From contig NZ_KL585414.1 of assembly GCF_000721935.1 (NCBI RefSeq), positions 27,064 to 32,507 on the forward strand: a stretch of DNA of 5,444 bases, written 5' to 3'. Positions 1 to 5,004 of this stretch are shown here, one piece after another. Origin of the DNA: Streptomyces sp. NRRL WC-3549 (GTDB lineage: Bacteria > Actinomycetota > Actinomycetes > Streptomycetales > Streptomycetaceae). Numbering within the stretch: the stretch's first letter is position 1; each line of letters opens with the position of its first letter. Position numbers and translations under genes: made by a program. A model generated the notes under the pieces. The model made no database searches. It saw only the letters and a program-made list of their open reading frames with translations, and was not told where the DNA came from.

Positions 1-618
1 GCCGAGGACGGGGTCCCATGGCTGCCGATGCGGTACGTGCCGTACAACGGCGGTGCGACCCTGCCCTCCTGGGCCATGCTCCGCCCCGACCGGCCCCGGA
101 TCTGCCTGACCCTCGGCACGATCGCCCCCCTGCTGCCCGGCGGTGGCGGTCTCGCCCCGTTGATCGAGGCGCTGTCCGGCCTGGACGCCGACATCGTGCT
201 CGCCGACAGCGAAACGGATCTGAGCCGGTTCGCCCCGCTGCCCGAGAACGTCCACCCGGCCGGTTTCGTCCCGCTGTCGGGAATCCTCCGGGACTGCTCG
301 CTCGTCGTGCACCACGGCGGCTCGGGCACCACCGCGGCGGCCCTGCACCACGGGGTGCCGCAGCTCATCGTTCCCGAGGGCGCGGACAACGCGCTGTGCG
401 CCCGGCGGGTCGTCGACCGCGGGGTCGGCCTCTCCCTCGACCCCGGGGAAGCGGACGTCCCCGCTCTTCGCGCCCTGGTCGAACGCCTCCTCGGCGAGGA
501 GGCCTTCACCCGTACCGCCGCGGTGGTACGGGACGAGATGGCCGCCCAGCCGAGCCCGGCCGAGGTCGTCGAGCGGGTCACCGCGGACCTCGCCCGGCGG
601 TCCGTCCGCCGTCCATGA
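1..618 (+). CDS. Natural-product glycosyltransferase (GT1 family), C-terminal part
   Basis: The reading frame is open from base 1 and ends at TGA 616-618, giving 205 residues with the N-terminal half missing to the left; ATG 28 is internal, not a start. Seen: the linker-like stretch [18 protein letters not shown] at residues 7-24, a beta strand ICLTLGT that opens the C-terminal Rossmann domain, and the nucleotide-sugar binding motif HHGGSGTT (nt 310-333) followed by GVPQLIVP and [11 protein letters not shown]. These are hallmarks of GT-B enzymes that move activated deoxysugars onto polyketides; such proteins usually have about 380-420 residues, so roughly half is present. It probably uses a dTDP-deoxysugar in the cytoplasm; acceptor and sugar cannot be read from the sequence. 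The stop lies close to the O-methyltransferase gene on the same strand, which suggests co-transcription and that the attached sugar is methylated afterwards. Confidence 0.9.
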   Translation, partial: AEDGVPWLPMRYVPYNGGATLPSWAMLRPDRPRICLTLGTIAPLLPGGGGLAPLIEALSGLDADIVLADSETDLSRFAPLPENVHPAGFVPLSGILRDCSLVVHHGGSGTTAAALHHGVPQLIVPEGADNALCARRVVDRGVGLSLDPGEADVPALRALVERLLGEEAFTRTAAVVRDEMAAQPSPAEVVERVTADLARRSVRRP

Positions 619-651
619 GCCACACCATCCGACCCGTCCACCACCGACCTC

Positions 652-657
652 AGGGGA
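652..657 (+). promoter_or_regulatory. Ribosome binding site favouring GTG 666
   Basis: AGGGGA lies 8 nt upstream of GTG 666. The region before the competing ATG 615 shows only a weak GGCGG at 596-600, so that start would depend on translational coupling to the glycosyltransferase stop codon it overlaps. Confidence 0.55.
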
Positions 658-665
658 TGCAATCC

Positions 666-1436
666 GTGGAGACTCCGACCGTGCCCGACACCGCCGACCT
701 TTACCTGTCCCTGCTCAAGAGGATCCTCGTCAACGTCATCTACGAGGACCCCGCCATCCCCAACCCGCTGGTCAGCGGGGACGGGCACGACCGGGAGGCG
801 CGCAACGCGGGAGTGGACTGGCCGAGCGTCGCGCACACCATGGTCGGGATGCCCCGGCTGGACAACGTCGAGATGTGCCTCAAGCAGGTCATCGCGGACG
901 GTGTTCCCGGCGACTTCGTCGAGACCGGCGTGTGGCGCGGTGGGGTGTGCGTCTTCGCCCGTGGGCTGCTCAAGGCGTACGGCGTCGAGGACCGCAAGGT
1001 CTGGGTCGCCGACTCCTTCGAGGGGATCCCCGAGGTGGGCGAGGGGAGCCACCCGCTGGACCGGGAGCTGAACCTCCACGCGTTCAACGAGGTGCTCGGC
1101 GTCTCCGAGGAGACGGTGCGCGAGAACTTCCGCCGGTACGGGCTCCTCGACGACCAGGTGGAGTTCCTGCCCGGCTGGTTCCGCGACTCGCTGCCGGACG
1201 CGCCGATCGAACAGCTGGCCGTGCTGCGGCTGGACGGCGACCTCTACGAGTCCACCATGGACGCACTGACCCACCTGTACCCGAAGCTCTCGGTGGGCGG
1301 TTACGTCATCATCGACGACTACATGATCCCGTCCTGCAAGGAGGCGGTGCACGCGTTCCGGGCCAAGGAGGGCCTGGAGGCGGACCCGCTGGTGGAGATC
1401 GACGCGTACAGCGTCTACTGGCGCCGTACCTGCTGA
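666..1436 (+). CDS. TylF/MycF-type sugar O-methyltransferase (macrocin O-methyltransferase family)
   Basis: The product resembles, from memory, macrocin O-methyltransferase TylF and mycinamicin MycF along its whole length. These are SAM- and Mg2+-dependent enzymes that methylate a hydroxyl of a sugar already attached to an antibiotic. Seen, numbering from GTG 666: the family N-terminus [19 protein letters not shown] (11-29), [11 protein letters not shown] (57-67), the SAM loop [15 protein letters not shown] (86-100), DSFEG (116-120), and the metal-binding acidic set DGD (190-192) and DD (217-218). The C-terminus AYSVYWRR is also typical. Start choice: GTG 666 has an AGGGGA Shine-Dalgarno at 652-657 and gives 256 residues, close to the roughly 255 of TylF. 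ATG 615 is in frame, overlaps the upstream stop as ATGA and would add 17 residues unlike the family; ATG 657 lies right against the AGGGG. No TTA codon is present. It probably methylates the sugar added by the neighbouring glycosyltransferase; the position methylated is unknown. Confidence 0.93.
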   Translation: METPTVPDTADLYLSLLKRILVNVIYEDPAIPNPLVSGDGHDREARNAGVDWPSVAHTMVGMPRLDNVEMCLKQVIADGVPGDFVETGVWRGGVCVFARGLLKAYGVEDRKVWVADSFEGIPEVGEGSHPLDRELNLHAFNEVLGVSEETVRENFRRYGLLDDQVEFLPGWFRDSLPDAPIEQLAVLRLDGDLYESTMDALTHLYPKLSVGGYVIIDDYMIPSCKEAVHAFRAKEGLEADPLVEIDAYSVYWRRTC

Positions 1437-1444
1437 CCCGACGC

Positions 1445-1480
1445 CGCACGGCCCGTCCACCGGCGTGGACGGGCCGTGCG
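1445..1480. terminator. Bidirectional intrinsic-type terminator hairpin
   Basis: Arms 1445-1460 and 1465-1480 form a perfect 16-bp GC-rich stem with a CGGC loop. Skipping one bulged base at 1444 adds three more pairs (1441-1443 with 1481-1483). It starts 9 bp after the methyltransferase stop and ends 26 bp from the end of the convergent cyclase gene, so it can terminate both transcripts. There is no T-tract on either side, which is common for actinomycete terminators. Confidence 0.85.
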
Positions 1481-1505
1481 CGTACGCCGCGCCGGAGGCC
1501 GGCGG

Positions 1506-2450
1506 TCAGGCGTGGCAGACGAGCGGGCCGCCGTTGTAGTCGATCATCTCCTGGAAGATCTCGCCCATGCGGTCGACCATCGCCTGGACGTCCGCCGCAC
1601 CGCCGCGTGCCGCGTCGAGTTCCTCGACGTAGGCGCGGTGCAGGTTGGGGATGAGCCGGGCGGGTTCCGCCAGCTCCACGAACGGGCCGAGGTCGACCTC
1701 GCGCGCCACGTCCTTCGGCGCGATGCCCGCGGCCACGCCCTGCCGGGCTAGGTCCTGCACCCAGCGCAGATAGTCCTCGGTCACGTCGAACACCTCCGGT
1801 CCGCAGACCGGACCGTGCCCGGTGACGACGGTGGTCGCCCCGAACTCACGGAGCCGGTCGAGGGTCCGCAGGGAGCCGGCGACCGAACCCAGCGGAAAGA
1901 ATGGGGTGATGCCGGACATGACGATGTCCCCGGTGAAGAGCACCCGTCGCTCCGGCACCCAGACAACGCTGTCATTGATGGAGTGGGCAGGGCCGGGATG
2001 CAGCAGCTCGGCGGTCAGCTCCCCCACGTGCAGCGTCATCGACTCCTCGTACGTGACCTGGGGCAGCGTAAGCTCGATGTCACCCCACACCACGTCCGGC
2101 CAGAGCTGGGTGAGATGGAGCCCGACATCGGCCATCTCCCGTCTGGTCCCGGCGTGCGCGAACACCGTCGCCTCGGGGAACACGAAGTTGCCGAAGGTGT
2201 GGTCGCCGTGGGAATGGGTGTTGATCAGCGCGAAGGGCGCGGCCCGGCCGTCCGTGACCACATGCGCCCGCAGTCGGCGGGCCCGCACCTCGGTCGCCGC
2301 CGTGTCGATCAGCGCGACCGCGTTGCCGGAGGCGAGCACACCCGCGTTGTTGACGCACCAACCGCCGCCGGGCTGGACATAGGCAAGCACACCGTCCGCC
2401 ACCTCCGTCAGCTCGGGATCGGCAGCGGTCGTCTCTGATGTGAAAGGCAC
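1506..2450 (-). CDS. ActIV-like metallo-beta-lactamase-fold polyketide cyclase/thioesterase
   Basis: A 314-residue metallo-beta-lactamase-fold hydrolase. Seen: HSHGDH at 79-84 (HxHxDH metal motif), H156 in GPAHS, D175 in LFTGD and H212 in GHGP, so the full two-metal ligand set is intact. From memory it matches actinorhodin ActIV: an N-terminal VADGVLAYVQPGGGWCVNNAG (17-37), NTHSHGDHTFGN, VMSGITPFFPLGSVAGSL, DYLRWVQ and an ending YNGGPLxC. ActIV-type enzymes act in the cytoplasm on the ACP-bound aromatic polyketide, helping second-ring closure and releasing the chain by thioester cleavage; that role is inferred here. The start is GTG at 2448-2450, supported by a strong Shine-Dalgarno; no upstream ATG competes. 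It is the last gene of the probable minus-strand operon, 57 bp after the SARP gene, and ends at the 1445-1480 hairpin. It contains no TTA codon. A generic MBL hydrolase with another role is the alternative. Confidence 0.88.
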   Translation of the reverse strand: MPFTSETTAADPELTEVADGVLAYVQPGGGWCVNNAGVLASGNAVALIDTAATEVRARRLRAHVVTDGRAAPFALINTHSHGDHTFGNFVFPEATVFAHAGTRREMADVGLHLTQLWPDVVWGDIELTLPQVTYEESMTLHVGELTAELLHPGPAHSINDSVVWVPERRVLFTGDIVMSGITPFFPLGSVAGSLRTLDRLREFGATTVVTGHGPVCGPEVFDVTEDYLRWVQDLARQGVAAGIAPKDVAREVDLGPFVELAEPARLIPNLHRAYVEELDAARGGAADVQAMVDRMGEIFQEMIDYNGGPLVCHA

Positions 2451-2454
2451 AGGA

Positions 2455-2462
2455 CTCTCCTC
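2455..2462 (-). promoter_or_regulatory. Ribosome binding site of the ActIV-like gene
   Basis: On the minus strand GAGGAGAG lies 4 nt before GTG 2450, fixing this GTG as the start. A second purine run (GAGGAGAC) lies just upstream. The 57-bp gap to the SARP gene shows no clear -35/-10 pair or terminator hairpin, so co-transcription is likely. Confidence 0.65.
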
Positions 2463-2507
2463 GTCTCCTCAGATCTCGGCTTCTCGTCGTACTGTCCGTG
2501 CGGGTGT

Positions 2508-3314
2508 TCAGGCCGCACGGAAGTCCTGCAACGACACGTCCAAGGTGTTGGACAGCACCGCCTGGTGGAGCCTTTGCAGGCGGCCGGAAGGCTCTACGCC
2601 CAGCTCTCGGATCAGGGTCCTGCGCAGCTGCTGGAAGGCCTGCAGCGCGCGCCAGCCGGCGCCGGAGCGCTGGAAGGCGATCATCAGGAGGGCACTGAAC
2701 GTCTCGTGCATCGGGTGCTGGGCGACGAGCCGGCAGAGCTCGGGGATCAGCACGCTGTTCTTGCCGAGGTGTAAGTCGGCCATGATCCGCTGCTCCTGCA
2801 CGCGCATCCTGGCCTCCTCCATGCCGATTACCTCCATGGCCAGCACCCGGCCGCTCGGCACGTCCATGAGCGCGGGGCCGCGCCAGAGCGCGAGCGCCTC
2901 GTTCAGGTACACCGACGCGTCCCGGGGATTGTCGAGTTCGAGCGCGGCGTCACCGAGGAGCGCGAGCCGCTCGAACTCCCGGAGGTCGAACGCGCCGGGG
3001 GCCAATGTCAGCTGGTAGCCGTTGAAGTGGGTCGCCAGCAGGTCCTTCGCGGACTGCTGTGACCCGTGAGGCAATGTCTCGGCGATCAGTCTGCGCAGCT
3101 GGAGGATGTAGGTCTGCAGGGTGGTCGACGCACTGCGCGGGATGGCGTCGCCCCAGAGTTCCTCCATCAGCGTGGAGACGGGCAGAATCCGGCCGCAGTG
3201 CAGAGAGAGGAGGGCGAGCAGCTGCCTCGGCTTTCCAGCCGTCGGCACGATCGATTTGCCATTCAGGCGAATGGACATCGACCCTAGGACATTGATTTCC
3301 GCTGGATGTTGCAT
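2508..3314 (-). CDS. SARP-family pathway-specific transcriptional activator with a TTA codon
   Basis: A 268-residue Streptomyces antibiotic regulatory protein of the small ActII-ORF4/DnrI size class. Seen: an N-terminal OmpR-like winged-helix DNA-binding domain at about 7-105, with INVLGSMSIRLNGKSIVP, then GKPRQLLALLSLHCGRILPVSTLMEELWG and the recognition-helix stretch STTLQTYILQLRRLI. A bacterial transcriptional activation domain follows at about 109-255 (FDLREFERLA, EALALWRGPALMDV, EEARMRVQEQRIMADLHLG, LRRTLIRELGVEPS). There is no ATPase domain. SARPs bind direct repeats of TCGAG-type heptamers spaced 11 bp and recruit RNA polymerase to biosynthetic promoters. Leu181 is encoded by TTA (2772-2774), so efficient translation should need the bldA tRNA. 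The ATG at 3312-3314 follows GGGGA and matches the usual N-terminus of the family. It lies between two biosynthetic genes on the same strand, so it is probably co-transcribed with its targets. Confidence 0.95.
   Translation of the reverse strand: MQHPAEINVLGSMSIRLNGKSIVPTAGKPRQLLALLSLHCGRILPVSTLMEELWGDAIPRSASTTLQTYILQLRRLIAETLPHGSQQSAKDLLATHFNGYQLTLAPGAFDLREFERLALLGDAALELDNPRDASVYLNEALALWRGPALMDVPSGRVLAMEVIGMEEARMRVQEQRIMADLHLGKNSVLIPELCRLVAQHPMHETFSALLMIAFQRSGAGWRALQAFQQLRRTLIRELGVEPSGRLQRLHQAVLSNTLDVSLQDFRAA
2772..2774 (-). promoter_or_regulatory. TTA (bldA-dependent) leucine codon in the SARP gene
   Basis: Reading the minus strand in frame from ATG 3314, codon 181 is TTA in the context Asp-Leu-His. 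I found no in-frame TTA in the other five genes. In Streptomyces TTA is the rarest codon and is read only by the bldA tRNA, which becomes abundant late in growth, so this codon works as a developmental switch in cluster activators such as actII-ORF4. Confidence 0.9.
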
Positions 3315-3317
3315 GAA

Positions 3318-3322
3318 TCCCC
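3318..3322 (-). promoter_or_regulatory. Ribosome binding site of the SARP gene
   Basis: GGGGA on the minus strand lies only 3 nt from ATG 3314, a rather short spacing that may make initiation modest. No better in-frame start fits the family N-terminus. Confidence 0.5.
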
Positions 3323-3354
3323 GTCTTTAACGCGAACAAAGTATTCTCGACCGG

Positions 3355-3370
3355 GGCGCCCCAAGGCGCC
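3355..3370. repeat. Short GC hairpin in the monooxygenase-SARP gap
   Basis: Two copies of GGCGCC (3355-3360 and 3365-3370) flank a 4-nt spacer and can form a 6-bp stem-loop in the 88-bp gap between the two minus-strand genes. It has no T-tract and is short, so it could be a weak attenuator, an mRNA-processing element or chance in GC-rich DNA. The AT-richer DNA between it and the SARP start could hold a separate SARP promoter, but no convincing -35/-10 pair is visible. Confidence 0.3.
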
Positions 3371-3402
3371 GGATCTGGGTATCGATGATGGTGCCGCCGG
3401 AT

Positions 3403-4530
3403 TTACCAGATCTCTCTGGCATAGGTCCCGGCGGCGGCGTCGAACTGCAGCACGACGTGCGAGGCCATCGAGTGGATGTCCCGCCAGTAACGCTGCATCG
3501 GGGCGGAGACCGAGTGGGCCCCGGTGCCCGCCGACCGAAACAGCCGGTCGGCGGCGGCGACGACGTGGTCCATCGCCAGCGCGCAATCCCGCAGGTTCCG
3601 GGCCGTGAGCAGCGGGCTGAGCGGGCCGCCCTGATCGGCCACCCGCGCGGCACGCTCCAGCAGCAGTCCGGCGGCGTCGATCTCGCCCGAGGCGCGCGCG
3701 AGAACGACCTCGTACGATCCGCGGGCCGTCACCGGCGGGGGTGTCGGGCCGTCGAGCTTCCGTCCGACGAGCTCCCGCCACAGAGCCAGGAGTCCCTGTG
3801 CGGCGCCCCACGCGGGGGTGGCGAACGACAGGGCGTTCACCGCGCGCAGCGGAACCGTGTGGCAGGGGGCCGACGCATCGGCGAGGCGCCCCTCCAGGAG
3901 GTCGTCGCGGTCCATCGTCCGGTGCGTCGGTACGTGGACGCCCTCGACGACCAGGGAATGACTTCCGGTCGCGCGCATGCCGATGTCCGACCAGGTGTCC
4001 CGTACCGAGTACGCGGCGCGCGGTACGGCGAACACCATGGCCCGGGGCCCCTCCGGGGTCGACACCATGCCGCACACCAGCGCCCAGTCCGAGTGGTCGA
4101 CGGCGCTGACGTAGGGCCAGGTGCCGGTCAGAAGCCAGCCGCCGGGGGCAGGTTCGGCGCGGCCGGCGGGGATGAGCGAGCCGACGACGAGCCTGTCCGG
4201 GCCCGCGGCCCAGACCTCCCGGGTCCCCTCGGCGGGCAGGAACGCGGCCATCCGCGCGAGGTGGGCCGTGACCGAGGCGCACCAGGCAGTGGCCGGACAG
4301 GCAGCGCCGACCTCGGCGATCGCTCCGGTCAGCGCCGTGAACGTGCCGGCGGTGCCGCCGTGCTTCGCGGGCACGAAGTGGCTGGGGAAGCCGGCTGCGG
4401 TGACCGCGCGGACGACCTCGGTGGCAGGACGCCACCGACGTTCCGCCTCTTCGGCGTGGAGTACGGCCACTGCCACGACGTCCGCAGCGGCCGGCACGGC
4501 CTCTGTCCGCATGGAGAGAAGGCCTTCCAT
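3403..4530 (-). CDS. ActVA-ORF5-like two-component flavin-dependent monooxygenase (acyl-CoA dehydrogenase fold)
   Basis: A 375-residue protein of the acyl-CoA dehydrogenase/HpaB-like class D flavin monooxygenases. From memory it matches actinorhodin ActVA-ORF5 from end to end. Seen: an N-terminal helical domain with VVRAVTAAGFPSHFVP (39-54), HGGTAGTF (57-64) and CPATAWCASVTAHLARMAAFLP (78-99); a central beta-domain with GGWLLTGTWPYVSAVDHSDWAL (130-151) and IGMRATGSHSLVVEGVHVP (183-201); HTVPLRAVNALSFATP (224-239); and a C-terminal helical bundle with ARASGEIDAAGLLLERAARVAD (278-299) and YWRDIHSMASHVVLQFD (348-364). Family members use reduced FMN supplied by a separate reductase (ActVB in actinorhodin) to hydroxylate phenolic rings of aromatic polyketides. 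No reductase gene is in the window. ATG 4530 has an AGGGAG site; M7 (4510-4512) is a weaker alternative. It is the first gene of the probable minus operon and has no TTA codon. A true acyl-CoA dehydrogenase is unlikely given the overall match. Confidence 0.9.
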   Translation of the reverse strand: MEGLLSMRTEAVPAAADVVAVAVLHAEEAERRWRPATEVVRAVTAAGFPSHFVPAKHGGTAGTFTALTGAIAEVGAACPATAWCASVTAHLARMAAFLPAEGTREVWAAGPDRLVVGSLIPAGRAEPAPGGWLLTGTWPYVSAVDHSDWALVCGMVSTPEGPRAMVFAVPRAAYSVRDTWSDIGMRATGSHSLVVEGVHVPTHRTMDRDDLLEGRLADASAPCHTVPLRAVNALSFATPAWGAAQGLLALWRELVGRKLDGPTPPPVTARGSYEVVLARASGEIDAAGLLLERAARVADQGGPLSPLLTARNLRDCALAMDHVVAAADRLFRSAGTGAHSVSAPMQRYWRDIHSMASHVVLQFDAAAGTYAREIW

Positions 4531-4534
4531 TGGT

Positions 4535-4540
4535 CTCCCT
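4535..4540 (-). promoter_or_regulatory. Ribosome binding site of the monooxygenase gene
   Basis: AGGGAG on the minus strand lies 4 nt before ATG 4530 and supports this start over the in-frame ATG at 4510-4512. Confidence 0.65.
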
Positions 4541-4710
4541 ACTTTTTGTTGGGGTAAGTCAGGAAGTAAGGCACGAGTAAATCCGGCTCGGTGGCTCCTA
4601 ATGCGCCATATACATCCTCGGACGAATACCTGGAGCCCTTTCCCGCGACTTTCTTTGTGAATGGATTACTTTACAGAAACATGACCACTGATGCTGTTGC
4701 GTGACTCACA

Positions 4711-4740
4711 TTGACATCACAAACAAGCCCTTGATAGGAG
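4711..4740 (+). promoter_or_regulatory. Candidate vegetative-type promoter (plus strand)
   Basis: TTGACA at 4711-4716 and TAGGAG at 4735-4740 are separated by 18 bp, close to the Streptomyces HrdB-type consensus TTGACR-N16-18-TAGRRT. It would give a leader of about 255 nt before GTG 5005. No transcript evidence can be read from sequence, and the -10 lacks the final T. Confidence 0.4.
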
Positions 4741-4757
4741 GCGCGCGAAGTGCACCA

Positions 4758-4782
4758 GTAATATTCGAGTCATACTCGAGCG
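4758..4782. promoter_or_regulatory. Candidate SARP-binding direct repeats
   Basis: Read on the minus strand, TCGAGTATGAC is followed directly by TCGAATATTAC: tandem 11-bp units (4779-4769 and 4768-4758) with 9 of 11 bases identical. On the plus strand TCGAG also occurs at 4765 and 4776, again 11 bp apart, because CTCGAG is palindromic. SARPs such as ActII-ORF4 and DnrI are known to bind TCGAG-type heptamers at 11-bp spacing. The better repeat match on the minus strand points to the monooxygenase-SARP-cyclase operon as target. A good -10 at the usual distance of about 8 bp is not evident in either direction. Confidence 0.6.
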
Positions 4783-4820
4783 AGAATGTGACCGAAAATC
4801 AACTCTGCGAATTCCTTTCT

Positions 4821-4833
4821 CACCTATAAGGTG
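4821..4833. promoter_or_regulatory. Operator-like inverted repeat over a TATAAG element
   Basis: CACCT-ATA-AGGTG is a perfect 5-bp inverted repeat with a 3-bp centre, and it includes TATAAG (4825-4830), a plausible -10 for the plus-strand gene. No good -35 is found 16-18 bp upstream. This could be an activator-dependent or repressor-controlled promoter, or chance. Confidence 0.3.
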
Positions 4834-4994
4834 CTCGCAAGCCTTCATGCCGTCGGCGACAAGATGTCGGCGGCGTTGAGGTGCCGTGGAAAAGCGAACC
4901 CTCTTGTGGCGTGCGGAGTAACTTCTCACCTGCCCTGTGCCCGCGAGGTGTGTACGCGTGTGGGTCAACGCCCTGTTCCACGGGACTGCATCCG

Positions 4995-5000
4995 AGAGGA
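4995..5000 (+). promoter_or_regulatory. Ribosome binding site of the nitroreductase-like gene
   Basis: AGAGGA lies 4 nt before GTG 5005 and decides this start; the next in-frame ATG (5029-5031) has no comparable site. Confidence 0.65.
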
Positions 5001-5004
5001 CGAA

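Larger units (their letters stand above)
4531..5004. promoter_or_regulatory. Divergent intergenic regulatory region
   Basis: These 474 bp separate the minus-strand monooxygenase operon from the plus-strand nitroreductase-like gene and are AT-richer than the flanking genes, especially 4540-4830. No gene is supported here: the open frames crossing it are shadows of the 5005 gene or lack family features. It must hold the promoters for both directions. Besides the elements listed separately, it has TTAC-type repeats near the monooxygenase start (4554-4580) and a GTGA-C-TCAC palindrome at 4701-4709. Confidence 0.75.

Noticed and set aside
18..614. Plus-strand open frame upstream of and in phase with the O-methyltransferase, which would make a 472-residue fusion
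   Set aside because: This part is an Arg/Pro-rich shadow of the glycosyltransferase frame; the glycosyltransferase motifs lie in frame 1 and the methyltransferase domain begins only after about 666.
1815..2438. 207-residue plus-strand open frame opposite the ActIV-like gene
   Set aside because: Antisense shadow; the minus strand has the intact metal-binding motif and a strong ribosome site.
3284..4435. 383-residue minus-strand open frame overlapping the monooxygenase
   Set aside because: Arg/Gly/Pro-rich low-complexity translation with no domain pattern; the frame with full monooxygenase similarity covers the same DNA.
3385..4557. 390-residue plus-strand open frame opposite the monooxygenase
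   Set aside because: Antisense shadow typical of high-GC DNA, with no recognisable motif and no good ribosome site.
4857..4869. CGACA-AGA-TGTCG inverted repeat near the start of the last gene
   Set aside because: Five-base arms in GC-rich DNA with no promoter element on top; too weak to list as an operator.
4817..4931. Nine-base direct repeat TTCTCACCT at 4817-4825 and 4923-4931
   Set aside because: Only two copies, 106 bp apart, with no matching context; could easily be chance.
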